From Oxalobacteraceae bacterium AB_14 (lineage in GTDB: Bacteria > Pseudomonadota > Gammaproteobacteria > Burkholderiales > Burkholderiaceae_D), in assembly GCA_000381565.1 (NCBI GenBank), contig KB906725.1:2651093-2715092 (forward strand): a stretch of 64,000 nucleotides of DNA, written 5' to 3'. A program made the translations under genes and the position numbers. Under the pieces are notes generated by a model that had not been told where the DNA came from, did no database searches, and was given only the letters and a program-made list of their open reading frames with translations. Below, piece by piece: positions 25,156-33,482 of the stretch (its first letter is position 1; every line of letters starts with the position of its first letter).

Positions 25156-25281
25156 GTAGCAGTTGGTGACGCAGGACCAGCAGGGCAGGGATGCGCATGA
25201 CTTCCTCCGTTATCAGGTTTAATTGTTTTTATGGCAATCCCGCATTGTGACCGGACCACGACTAAACCTTGAGGAAACGAT

Positions 25282-25839
25282 ATGGACAAGCAAATGAACG
25301 TCACGCCGGCTGCTGATCGCGGCTGGAAATATCAACGGCCGGCGATCTGGCTGCATTGGATCTCCGCGCTCCTGATCATCGGGCTGCTAGGCGTGGGCTG
25401 GTACATGATGTCGATTGAAGACGAGCCTGGTAGCGGCTGGTATTTTGATCAGCACAAATCCTTCGGGCTGCTGCTTTTCGCGCTCGTTCTGATTCGTCTC
25501 CTTTGGCGTATCACACACAAGCCCGCCCCATTGCCGGACAGCGTGCCGGCTTGGCAAAGGAAACTGGCAGGCCTTACCCAGTGGCTGCTGTACGGCTGCA
25601 TGGTGGCCATGCCCATCGTCGGATTGCTGGGCGCACTCCACACCAAGCGGGGTGTCGCTTTTTTCGGGATGCCACTCCCTACCGTGATAGTTCCCAACCA
25701 TGACATCGCGGAGCAGTTTTTCGATGTCCATTCAAGCCTGGCCGTCGTCTTGACGAGTCTGATTGTCCTCCATGTGCTTGCAGGCCTCAAGCACCTGCTG
25801 CGGGACAAAGACCGGGTCTTTTATCGCATCTGGTTCTGA
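25282..25839 (+). CDS. Cytochrome b561-family membrane protein
   Basis: 185 residues with four hydrophobic helices (about 25-45, 60-80, 100-120 and 150-172). Haem-ligand histidines are in AIWLHWISALL, FDQHKSFGLLL, DVHSSLAVV and VLHVLAGLKH, as in the di-haem YodB/CybB group. It would pass electrons between quinols and a periplasmic acceptor, or protect against superoxide. RBS GAGGAAACG precedes the ATG. It seems to be a single-gene unit with slightly lower G+C than its neighbours. Confidence 0.9.
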   Translation: MDKQMNVTPAADRGWKYQRPAIWLHWISALLIIGLLGVGWYMMSIEDEPGSGWYFDQHKSFGLLLFALVLIRLLWRITHKPAPLPDSVPAWQRKLAGLTQWLLYGCMVAMPIVGLLGALHTKRGVAFFGMPLPTVIVPNHDIAEQFFDVHSSLAVVLTSLIVLHVLAGLKHLLRDKDRVFYRIWF

Positions 25840-25886
25840 GTAGAAAAATCCGCTTGCAATCGCCCGGGGCGAGGATTACACTTCGA

Positions 25887-25904
25887 TTGTACCGATCGGT
25901 ACAA
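25887..25904. promoter_or_regulatory. TetR-type operator palindrome
   Basis: TTGTACCGATCGGTACAA is a perfect 18-bp palindrome 22 bp before the SnoaL-like gene start, in front of a gene pair that ends with a TetR repressor. Location, symmetry and spacing are those of a TetR-family operator, so autoregulation is likely. Confidence 0.75.
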
Positions 25905-25925
25905 ACAACATGAAAAGGTAATCTT

Positions 25926-26393
25926 ATGACACGTCCACCTCTCCCTCCGTTCACCCGTGAAACCGCGATCCAGAAAGTCCGCCTGGCCGAAGACGGCTGG
26001 AACACCCGCAACCCGGAAAAGGTCTCGCTGGCCTACACCGAGGACTGCCGCTGGCGCAACCGCGCCGAATTCGTCACCGGCCGCGCCGCCATCGTCGGCC
26101 TGCTGTCGCGCAAATGGACGCGCGAACTCGAATACCGGCTGATCAAGGAATTGTGGGCTTTTGAAGGCAACCGCATTGCAGTTCGCTTCGCCTACGAATA
26201 CCATGACGACTCCGGCCAGTGGTATCGCGCCTACGGCAACGAGAACTGGGAATTCGCCGAGGACGGCTTGATGCGCCAGCGCCTGGCCAGCATCAACGAG
26301 GCGCCGATCGCGGCGGCCGACCGCAAGTTCCACTGGGACCTGAACGGCCCGCGCCCGGCCGATCACGCGGGCCTGAGCGAATTCGGATTTTGA
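25926..26393 (+). CDS. DUF1348 / SnoaL-like (NTF2-fold) protein
   Basis: 155 residues of the DUF1348 group: WNTRNPEKVSLAYTEDCRWRNRAEF, the YRLIKELWAFEGNRIAVRFAYE core, and a conserved GNENWEF motif. The NTF2-like cone fold is used by small isomerases, hydrolases and unknown enzymes; the substrate is not known. It sits behind a TetR operator and 19 bp before the tetR-family gene, so it is probably the regulated target, a detoxification or modification enzyme. Confidence 0.85.
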   Translation: MTRPPLPPFTRETAIQKVRLAEDGWNTRNPEKVSLAYTEDCRWRNRAEFVTGRAAIVGLLSRKWTRELEYRLIKELWAFEGNRIAVRFAYEYHDDSGQWYRAYGNENWEFAEDGLMRQRLASINEAPIAAADRKFHWDLNGPRPADHAGLSEFGF

Positions 26394-26412
26394 ATGTTTT
26401 AAGAAAGTAGCT

Positions 26413-26973
26413 ATGGCAAGAACGATGGTCGAACGCGGCGACGTGATCCCGTTGCTGGCGGAAGTGTTCCGGACTTACGGATACGAAGGGGCCAGCCTGT
26501 CCCGGATTTCCGAAGGCACCAAGCTGGGCAAGGGGAGCATGTATAACTTTTTCCCTGGCGGCAAAGACGAGATGGCGGACGCCGTGCTGGCCGAGATCGA
26601 CGGCTGGTTCCGCGACCAGGTGTTCCAGCCGCTGCGCAGCGCCGACGATGCGGCCCATGGGATAGCGCGGATGTTCGTCGCGGTCGGCCGTTATTTCGAG
26701 TCGGGCCGCAAGGTGTGCCTGGTGGGCGTGTTCGCGCTGGGCCATGAGCGCGACCGCTTCACGCTCAAGGTGCAGGGCTACTTTGCCGAGTGGGTGGCGG
26801 CGCTGGCCGATGCGCTGGAGCGCGCCGGCCGCGACGCCGACAGCGCGCTGGCGCTGGCCGAAGACACCGTCGGCGGCATCCAGGGCGCGCTGGTGCTGGC
26901 GCGCGCGGCCGGCGAGCCGGAACTGTTCATGCGCGCGCTGGAGCGCTTGCAGCGGCGTATGACCCTGGCCTGA
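26413..26973 (+). CDS. TetR/AcrR-family transcriptional repressor
   Basis: 186 residues. The N-terminal HTH matches TetR proteins (VFRTYGYEGASLSRISEGTKLGKGSMYNFFPGGKDEM). The C-terminal ligand domain begins near residue 75 and contains KVCLVGVFALGHERDRF, like the LmrA/YxaF subgroup. It lies downstream of the DUF1348 gene in one operon and probably binds the 18-bp palindrome at 25887-25904. Confidence 0.92.
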   Translation: MARTMVERGDVIPLLAEVFRTYGYEGASLSRISEGTKLGKGSMYNFFPGGKDEMADAVLAEIDGWFRDQVFQPLRSADDAAHGIARMFVAVGRYFESGRKVCLVGVFALGHERDRFTLKVQGYFAEWVAALADALERAGRDADSALALAEDTVGGIQGALVLARAAGEPELFMRALERLQRRMTLA

Positions 26974-27030
26974 CAGCGTCCCGCGCCGCCAGCAAAGCTG
27001 GCCGATATCGCGCCCCCTGGCGCCGAAAAT

Positions 27031-27240
27031 ATGCTCGACCTGTGCGGCATAAAGGCCTTACATGCGCGCCAGCAGGCCGCCGAACAGGGCGCGATCGAGG
27101 CGCTGATGGACCGCATGGCGGCGCTGAAAAGCGAACAACCGCGCCAGGCTGGGACAGCACAAGCAATGCGACCAGCTGTTTGCCGAGGTGCTGGAGGCCA
27201 ATCCTGTGTTGGGCGGCGCGTGGAAGGACAGAGTATTTGG
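27031..27240 (+). pseudogene. Decayed coding remnant between the TetR and YdeI-like genes
   Basis: The 26974-27276 gap (about 300 bp) contains two short protein-like stretches in different frames: EALMDRMAALKSEQPRQ (from about 27100) and CDQLFAEVLEANPVLGGAW (about 27149-27230), the latter resembling a tetratricopeptide-type helix pair. No intact frame joins them. I read it as an eroded gene fragment, with low certainty. Confidence 0.3.
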
Positions 27241-27276
27241 TATATTGAGGCAAACAACAACCAGCCGAGCATCATC

Positions 27277-27876
27277 ATGCCCACCATCGATCCGCGGGTA
27301 GACGCCTACATCGCCAAGTCCGCCGAATTCGCGCAGCCCATCCTCAAGCATCTGCGCGCCGTGGTGCACGAAGCCTGCCCCGACGTCGAAGAGACGATGA
27401 AATGGAGCTTCCCGCACTTCATGTACAAGGGCATGATGTGCGGGATGTCGGCCTTCAAGGCCCACTGCGCGCTGGGCTTCTGGAAGGGCGAGCTGCTGAT
27501 GGCCGATGAGGCCAACCGCGAAGCGATGGGGCAGTTCGGCCGCATCGAAACGGTCAAGGACCTGCCATCCAAGAAAGTCCTGACCGGCTACATCAAGAAG
27601 GCGATGAAGCTGAACGACGACGGCATCGCCGCGCCGGCTCGCGTCAAGCCCGCCGAGCCGCGGCCGCTGGTCATTCCCGACGACTTCACCGAAGCGCTGC
27701 GCGCGGTGCCGGCGGCGCAGCGGCACTTCGACGCCTTCAGTCCAAGCAAGAAGCGCGACTACGCGGAGTGGATCGCCGGGGCCAAGACCGAGGCCACCCG
27801 CACGCGCCGGCGCGAGCAGGCCGTCGAGTGGATCGCCGAGGGCAAGGCCCGCAACTGGAAGTACGGGAAGTGCTAG
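27277..27876 (+). CDS. YdeI/DUF1801-family protein
   Basis: 199 residues from ATG 27277; the open frame extends upstream without coding character. The DUF1801 domain fills residues about 20-115 (VVHEACPDVEETMKWSFPHFMYKG, GMSAFKAHCALGFWKGEL). The C-terminus is the YdeI-type basic helical tail (DFTEALRAVPAAQRHFDAFSPSKKRDYAEWI). Related proteins are called iron chaperone/YdhG-like or stress proteins, without firm biochemical role. It converges with the chemotaxis pseudogene. Confidence 0.85.
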   Translation: MPTIDPRVDAYIAKSAEFAQPILKHLRAVVHEACPDVEETMKWSFPHFMYKGMMCGMSAFKAHCALGFWKGELLMADEANREAMGQFGRIETVKDLPSKKVLTGYIKKAMKLNDDGIAAPARVKPAEPRPLVIPDDFTEALRAVPAAQRHFDAFSPSKKRDYAEWIAGAKTEATRTRRREQAVEWIAEGKARNWKYGKC

Positions 27877-27885
27877 GCTGACCCT

Positions 27886-28702
27886 TGCAGCAGCGCCGGC
27901 TTGCGGCCGGCGCGGCGTTCTGCTGCGTGACTGCGTCCATCTGCGACACCGCCTGGTTGACCGCCGCGTTCAGCGCCAGGATATTGGTCTGGAAGGCGAT
28001 GCCGTCAATGACGGCGATGATGTCGACGATCTTGCGCGACGAATCGTGGATCGAGTTCATGGTCTCGACCACCTGCGACACTACGTCCCCGCCCTTGGCC
28101 GCGACGCTGGTGGCGGTGGCCGCCAGCTGGTTGGCCTGGCGCGCGTTGTCGGCGTTGTGCTTGACTGTGGAGGTCAGCTCCTCCATCGAGCTGGCCGTTT
28201 CTTCGAGCGAACTGGCTTGCTCCTCGGTGCGCGCCGACAGGTCCAGATTGCCGGTGGCGATCTCGCCGCAGGCGGTGGCGATTTCGTCGGTGCTGTGCCG
28301 CACCCGGCCGACGATCTTCAGCAGGTTGTCGTTCATATTGCGCAGTGCGAGCATCAGCTGTCCCGTCTCGTCGGCCGATTCGACTTCGATCGATGACGTC
28401 AGGTCGCCCTTGGCCACCTGCTGCGCCACGTCCAGCGCGGTGCGCAGCGGGCGCGAGATGACGCGCGCCACCCACATCGCCAGCGCCGGCGAGATTGATC
28501 TTGACCAGTTCGGCGTCCTTGCCCAGCAAGGCCAGGCAGGCCGCCAGGTGCGTGTTGATGTTGGTGCGCGCCGGTCCCCCGCTGTACAGGAAGGACGACA
28601 GCTCCCAGCGGCGCGCCAGCAACAGGTCGGTCTTGACCGACATGACCGTGCGCACGCTGGGCAGCCATTTGGCGTACAGGTCCAGCGTGGAACCGTTGAT
28701 GG
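27886..28702 (-). pseudogene. Broken methyl-accepting chemotaxis protein gene
   Basis: Pieces of one receptor remain in order on the minus strand: part of a four-helix ligand domain (DLYAKWLPSVRTVMSVK, then LLLARRWELSSFL; about 28500-28700), then in another frame HAMP (VISRPLRTALDVAQQVAKGD) and the first signalling helix (SSLEETASSMEELTSTV). At NILALNAAV the frame jumps to NQAVSQMDAVTQQNAA, skipping about 85 residues that include the conserved hairpin tip. After that the C-terminus is lost. ACCGCC occurs on both sides of the junction (27948 and 27960). The start and both membrane helices are missing. An intact relative is at 42138-43670. Confidence 0.85.
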
Positions 28703-28839
28703 TGATTTGTATAGTGTGGAAGAGGCGCTACAGGAGGGATAATGCAGCGTTCAGCGGGGTTTGGGCTGTACGCAATGTGCATTAGAGGGCGCCGGATACC
28801 GCATGCCGGCGCCTGGCATGGCAAGATCAGCTAGGCTGT

Positions 28840-29127
28840 TCAATGCATAGACGCGGTCGACAGATCCTTTAATTCCCGTATGCTGATATCTGACTTTTCA
28901 TGCATACGCAGCAAGATGGTAGCTCCGACGGCCAGTTTCCGGTGCCGGATTTTGCTGATGATGGGTGGCTGCACCTCCAAAACTCGGCAAAGTTCCGCGT
29001 CGTTTTTCAGGTTCATCTTTTCGATCAAAGTATCAAGAAGCTTGTTCGGAACAAAACTGGATGGTTCCAGCGCCCGAGCGCGATTCATGGCTTCGATCAG
29101 TTCCAGCTTTTTTTGCCGTACGTTCAT
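28840..29127 (-). CDS. Small XRE-like helix-turn-helix protein
   Basis: 95 residues from ATG 29127 behind a strong GGAGGAGC. The central part reads as a Cro/CI-type HTH (NDAELCRVLEVQPPIISKIRHRKLAVGATILLRMHE). N-terminal residues form a charged helix. No partner toxin or phage gene is adjacent. The G+C is lower than in neighbouring genes. The 181-bp gap behind it (29128-29308) is AT-rich and must hold its promoter; no clear terminator was seen. Confidence 0.75.
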   Translation of the reverse strand: MNVRQKKLELIEAMNRARALEPSSFVPNKLLDTLIEKMNLKNDAELCRVLEVQPPIISKIRHRKLAVGATILLRMHEKSDISIRELKDLSTASMH

Positions 29128-29308
29128 GATTGCTCCTCCTTTGCTCAAAACGTGAAAAAATATTAACGTTTCCCGGCAAGGCCAGCGTCCACACTTTTTT
29201 GGTCTGAATGTGGTACGCAACTCAACATTCTTGATAACCATGCAAGTTAATTTCAATAGTACTACGCGGAGAACAGAATGGGAGGGTTTGATAAAAAAAT
29301 TATCTTGT

Positions 29309-29992
29309 TTATTGCTTAAACGTGTTGACGATTGTTGTTTCTTGTATGCCAGTTTTTGAAAGCTGTAGGGTTTTGTCTGTCATTTGGGCCGCCGCCTGCG
29401 AATGGGTGACCATGATCGCGCAGGCGCCGGTGGCTTTGATTTCGCGTCGCAACAAACTCAGGATGCTGTGGGCGGTATCCGGATCGAGGTTGCCGGTCGG
29501 TTCGTCGGCCAGCACCAGCGCCGGGCGGTGCACCAGCGCGCGGGCGATCGCCACCCGCTGCATCTCGCCGCCGGACAGTTGATGCGGGAAGTCGCCGCCG
29601 CGGCCGCCGAGGCCCACCGCCTCCAGCATTTCCGCCGCGCGTACGGTGGGCAAGCCGTTCAACAGCAGCGGCAGGGCGACGTTTTGCAGCAGCGTCAGGT
29701 GCGGCAGCACGTGGAAGGCCTGGAAGATGAAGCCCATGCGCGCGCGCCGCAGCCTGGTGGCGGCGTCGTCGTCCAGGCCGGACATCGGCACGCCGTCGAC
29801 GATGATGGGTGAGTCGCCCGGCCCGGCGTCCGGTGTATCGAGGCCGGCGATCAGGTTCAGCAGCGTCGATTTGCCGACGCCGGAATCGCCCATGATGGAG
29901 ACGAATTCGCCGGCCTTGAAGTTCCAGGACAGGTTGGACAGCACCGGACGGCCGCTGGCATAGGACTTGGACAGGTTGCGCAGTTCGAGCAT
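29309..29992 (-). CDS. ABC transporter ATP-binding protein (LolD/MacB-like)
   Basis: 227 residues with Walker A GDSGVGKSTLLN, Q-loop IFQAFHVLP, signature LSGGEMQRVAIARAL, Walker B LVLADEPTGNLD and switch His in MVTHS. The sequence type is nearer LolD/MacB exporters' ATPases than PhnC. It is the last gene of a five-gene importer operon (18 bp after the second permease). Having a second, different ATPase is unusual; each permease may have its own ATPase, or this one serves another transporter. Confidence 0.85.
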   Translation of the reverse strand: MLELRNLSKSYASGRPVLSNLSWNFKAGEFVSIMGDSGVGKSTLLNLIAGLDTPDAGPGDSPIIVDGVPMSGLDDDAATRLRRARMGFIFQAFHVLPHLTLLQNVALPLLLNGLPTVRAAEMLEAVGLGGRGGDFPHQLSGGEMQRVAIARALVHRPALVLADEPTGNLDPDTAHSILSLLRREIKATGACAIMVTHSQAAAQMTDKTLQLSKTGIQETTIVNTFKQ

Positions 29993-30010
29993 GGGGGACT
30001 TGGCGAAGGG

Positions 30011-30805
30011 TTAGCGGGTGAGGACGCGGCGCAGCGCGAAGCTGGCGCCGTCGACCAGCGCGACCAGCAGCAGCATGGCGACGATCACCGTGGCGGCTTG
30101 CTGCATCTGGAACAGCGACAGGTGGTACTTGAGCATCTGCCCCAGGCCGCCGGCGCCGACCACGCCGAGGATGGCGGCGGCGCGGATGTTGTTCTCCCAG
30201 CGGTACAGCGTGTACGACAGCATCTGCGGCAGCGTTTGCGGCAGCGTGGCGTAGAAGAAGGCCGCGCCGGCGGAGGCGCCGTTGGTGCGCAGGCTTTGCT
30301 CCGGCAGCGGCGCGGCGTTTTCCAGCGAATCGGCGAACAGGCGTCCCAGCACGCCGGCGGTGTGCGCGGCCAGCGCCAGCGTGCCGCCGAACGGCCCCAG
30401 GCCGCAGGCGATCAGCAGGATCGAGGCCCATACCAGTTCGGGAATGGAGCGCAGCACGTTGAGCAGGGCGCGCATCAAGGCGCGCGCCGGGAGGCCGAAG
30501 CGGCCGGACGCGGACAGCGAGAACGCCAGCCCGGCCAGCACCGCCAGCAGCGTGCCCAGGGCGGACATGGCCATGGTCTCGACGGCGGCCCGGCCGGTCT
30601 TGATCAGGAAGGGCGTGGACAGGTCGGGCGGCGCGAAGCCGGCCAGCAGCTCGAGCGTGCTGTTGACCGCTTCCAGCGTGAAGAACTCGCGCCACTTCAG
30701 CGGCAGCGAGGCGAAGCTGGCGATCACCAGCACCGCCACCATCGCCAGCATGGCCAGCACGGTCCAGTCGCGGCGCGGCGGCTTGGGCATCAGGGGATGG
30801 TTCAT
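30011..30805 (-). CDS. PhnE-like ABC permease 2
   Basis: 264 residues with six or so membrane helices and the permease coupling motif near the C-terminus (EQSLRTNGASAGAAFFYATLP, then GVVGAGGLGQ). It resembles PhnE-type permeases of phosphonate/phosphite importers. It starts in an ATGA overlap with the first permease, so translation is coupled. It would form the channel with permease 1. The ligand depends on the binding protein at 32451. Confidence 0.85.
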   Translation of the reverse strand: MNHPLMPKPPRRDWTVLAMLAMVAVLVIASFASLPLKWREFFTLEAVNSTLELLAGFAPPDLSTPFLIKTGRAAVETMAMSALGTLLAVLAGLAFSLSASGRFGLPARALMRALLNVLRSIPELVWASILLIACGLGPFGGTLALAAHTAGVLGRLFADSLENAAPLPEQSLRTNGASAGAAFFYATLPQTLPQMLSYTLYRWENNIRAAAILGVVGAGGLGQMLKYHLSLFQMQQAATVIVAMLLLVALVDGASFALRRVLTR

Positions 30806-31629
30806 CCGAGGCGCCTCCGCAGGATCTTGGAAAACTGGTCGGCCAGCGCCACCAGCAGCACGAACACCAGCAGCATCGAAGACACCTCCGCGCCGGCCAG
30901 CATCTTCATCGATTCGTCCATGCGCTGACCGAGGCCGCCGGCGCCGACAAAACCCATCACCACCGAGCCGCGGATCGCGCACTCCCAGCGGTAGACGGTG
31001 TAGGACATCAGTTCCGACGCCGCTTCCGGCAGCGCGCCGTACAGCAGCGCGGCCAGTCGCCCGCTGCCGTTGGCCAGCAGCGTGTCGCTGGCGTGGGCGT
31101 CGGACGATTCGAGGATCTCGGCGTAGACCTTGCCCAGCATGCCGCAGTAGGTGAGGGCGATGGCCAGCACGCCGGCCGTCGGACCGAGGCCGATGATGCG
31201 CACGAACAGCAGCGCCCACACCAGCTCCGGCACGCTGCGCAGCAGCACCAGCGTCCAGCGCACCGCCTGACGCACGATGCGCGCCAGCGGCCGCATGCGG
31301 CCCGTGCCCAGGCGCGAGATCGACAGCTGTTCGCTGATGATCAGCGCGGCGGGGATGGCGCCCAGCAGGGCCAGCGCCAGGCCGGAGGTGGCGATGGCGA
31401 TGGTCAGCCAGGTCTGCTCCAGCAGCATGGCGAGGAATTCGGCGCCGTGCGCCGGCACCAGGAAGTCGGCCAGGAAGCGGCCGGTGGAGGTCAGGCTCTG
31501 CCAGTCGAACAAGGTCCACGGCTTGAATTCGGCGAGCACCAGCGCCGGCCACAGGATCAGCAGGCAGACGGCGGTGGCGACGACGCGGCCGCGCCAGGCT
31601 GGATCGGGATGGGCGTTCAACGTCGCCAT
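30802..31629 (-). CDS. PhnE-like ABC permease 1
   Basis: 275 residues from ATG 31629, which overlaps the stop of the ATPase gene by one base (TAATG). About six hydrophobic segments are seen. The EAA-type loop (SDTLLANGSGRLAALLYGALP) and GFVGAGGLGQ are as in PhnE proteins. It pairs with permease 2 immediately downstream. The long open frame upstream of the ATG belongs to the ATPase region in another frame and was not used. Confidence 0.87.
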   Translation of the reverse strand: MATLNAHPDPAWRGRVVATAVCLLILWPALVLAEFKPWTLFDWQSLTSTGRFLADFLVPAHGAEFLAMLLEQTWLTIAIATSGLALALLGAIPAALIISEQLSISRLGTGRMRPLARIVRQAVRWTLVLLRSVPELVWALLFVRIIGLGPTAGVLAIALTYCGMLGKVYAEILESSDAHASDTLLANGSGRLAALLYGALPEAASELMSYTVYRWECAIRGSVVMGFVGAGGLGQRMDESMKMLAGAEVSSMLLVFVLLVALADQFSKILRRRLG

Positions 31630-32447
31630 TACAGACAGGCGCCGACGCCGAGCTTGACGGCCATGGCCTGGTCCAGCGGCCGTGGGCTGGCGGCGGGCTG
31701 CTCGCCCTGGTATAGCGCGGCGATCATGCCGGGGGTGACCTGGGCGCGCGGCAGGTCGAATTCGATGCGGCCGTCGCGCAGGCCGACAATGCGGGGGAAG
31801 TGGCTCAGCGCCAGGTCGACCTGGTGCAGGCTGCAAATCAGTGTGGCGTTGCGGGCCCTGGCCTCGTCGCGCAGCGTGGTGAGCGTCAGCTCGGACAGCA
31901 CCGGGTCGAGCGCGGACAGCGGCTCGTCCACCAGCAGCGCCTTGGCCGGCGACAGCAGCAGGCGCGCCAGGCCGCAGCGTTGGCGTTCGCCGCCGGACAG
32001 GCGGTCGACGCGGGAATACAGCTTGTCGCCCAGGTTGAAACGCGACAGCGCCTGCCACGCCGCTTCCGGGTCGGCCGGCTTGACCAGCGATACCAGCGCG
32101 CGCCACAAGCTCCATTGCGGCAGGCGCGCGGCCAGCACCGCCGTCACCACGCGCTGGCGCGGCGGCAGCGGCGGCGTCTGCGGCGCCAGGAACAGCTGCG
32201 CGCGCAGGCGGTGGCGCTCGGCGTGGCCCAGCGCCCACGGATCGACGCCGAAGGCCTGGAAGGCGCCTTCAGACGGCTGGTGGGCGCAGGCCAGCGTCGC
32301 CAGCAAGGTGGTCTTGCCGGCGCCGGAGGGGCCGATCAGGGCCAGTTGCTCGCCCTGTTGTATCGTCAGTGAGATCGCATGCAGTGCGGCCGCCCGCGAT
32401 GCGCCGAGATGGCGCACCGTCAGGTTCTGCAAGTGGTAAGTGGACAT
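31629..32447 (-). CDS. PhnC-like ABC transporter ATP-binding protein
   Basis: 272 residues with Walker A GPSGAGKTTLLAT, Q-loop region FLAPQTPPLPP, signature LSGGERQRCGLARLL, Walker B ALLVDEPLSALDP and switch His in CSLHQVDLAL. Layout matches PhnC, the ATPase of phosphonate-type importers. It starts 3 bp after the binding-protein gene and overlaps the first permease, all in one operon. Confidence 0.88.
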   Translation of the reverse strand: MSTYHLQNLTVRHLGASRAAALHAISLTIQQGEQLALIGPSGAGKTTLLATLACAHQPSEGAFQAFGVDPWALGHAERHRLRAQLFLAPQTPPLPPRQRVVTAVLAARLPQWSLWRALVSLVKPADPEAAWQALSRFNLGDKLYSRVDRLSGGERQRCGLARLLLSPAKALLVDEPLSALDPVLSELTLTTLRDEARARNATLICSLHQVDLALSHFPRIVGLRDGRIEFDLPRAQVTPGMIAALYQGEQPAASPRPLDQAMAVKLGVGACL

Positions 32448-32450
32448 CGA

Positions 32451-33326
32451 TTACTTCTTCAGCAAGCCCGCGTTTTGTGCCGCAGCTTCGATCGCGGTGT
32501 AGTTCTCGGCCTTGGTCGGGATGAACTTGGTGGTGCGCTGCAGGTCCATGATGACCTTGTCCTGCGGGTTCTTCGGATCGAGCGCCAGGAAGGCGTCGGT
32601 CAGTTTTTTCTTCAGGTCCGCGTTCATGTCGGTGCGCACGCTCCAGTTGTAGTCGTAGTAGCCTGGCGTGGTGTAGAACACGCGGACCACGGCCGGATCG
32701 ACCTTCTTCTCGGCGACCAGTTTTTCCCAGACCGAGATGTTCAGTGCGCCGGCATCGACCTTGCCGCCAGCAACAGCGGCCACGGTGGCGTCATGCGCGC
32801 CGGAGAAGGCGATGCGTTTCAGGTCGGTGTCCGGGTTGATCTTGGCGGCCAGCAGGTAGGAGCGCGGCATCAGGTGGCCCGAGGTCGACGATTCCGAACC
32901 GAAGCTCAGCGTGTGGCCCTTCAGGTCTTCCAGCTTGTTGATGTTCTTGTTGGTGGTGATGAAGACCGATTTGAATTTCTCGTCCTCGGCGCGCTGCACC
33001 AGCGGCGTGATCTGGTTCTTGCTGCGGTCCTTGGCTTGCACGAAGGTGAAGCCGCCGAACCAGACCATGTCGACCTTTTTGTTGATCAGCGCTTCGACCG
33101 ATGCGGCGTAGTCGGTCACCGGCGTGAATTCGACCTTCATGCCGATCTTCTTCTCCAAGTATGCGCCCAGCGGCTTGAACTTGCGCTGCAATTCGGTCGG
33201 CGCTTCGTCCGGGATGGCGGACACGCGGAACACGTGGTCGGCCGACTGGGCCTGGGAGTGGGCCGCTGCCAGCATCAGGCCGGCGGCCAACAGGGATTTG
33301 ATCATGCGCGTGGCGGAGAAAGTCAT
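32451..33326 (-). CDS. PhnD-like periplasmic binding protein
   Basis: 291 residues from ATG 33326 with a Sec signal (KSLLAAGLMLAAAHSQAQS). The mature part is the PhnD/phosphite-type fold: FRVSAIPDEAPTELQRKFKPL, then VTDYAASVEALINKKVDMVWFGGFTFVQA and FGSESSTSGHLMPRSYL. Ligands in the family include phosphonates, phosphite and other small oxyanions; the identity here cannot be told. First gene of the importer operon, divergent from egtD across 156 bp. Confidence 0.87.
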   Translation of the reverse strand: MTFSATRMIKSLLAAGLMLAAAHSQAQSADHVFRVSAIPDEAPTELQRKFKPLGAYLEKKIGMKVEFTPVTDYAASVEALINKKVDMVWFGGFTFVQAKDRSKNQITPLVQRAEDEKFKSVFITTNKNINKLEDLKGHTLSFGSESSTSGHLMPRSYLLAAKINPDTDLKRIAFSGAHDATVAAVAGGKVDAGALNISVWEKLVAEKKVDPAVVRVFYTTPGYYDYNWSVRTDMNADLKKKLTDAFLALDPKNPQDKVIMDLQRTTKFIPTKAENYTAIEAAAQNAGLLKK

Positions 33327-33428
33327 AGTCGTGTGCCTTTTTTGTAAGATTTGTGCTTCAGTTGCGACGAATGTGAAGGGCCGCACAGTTTTATCGGCCC
33401 GGCGCTGCAAAATGGATATTCGGCTATC

Positions 33429-33444
33429 ATAACAAAAATGTTAT
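33429..33444. promoter_or_regulatory. Small palindrome in the phnD-egtD divergent region
   Basis: ATAACA-AAAA-TGTTAT is a perfect 6-bp-arm inverted repeat midway between the start codons of the binding-protein gene and egtD. It could be an operator for either direction. Short repeats like this also occur by chance. Confidence 0.3.
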
Positions 33445-33482
33445 CCGCGAATGGGATGACCTCCTTTAAAGGCAGAGCTTCT

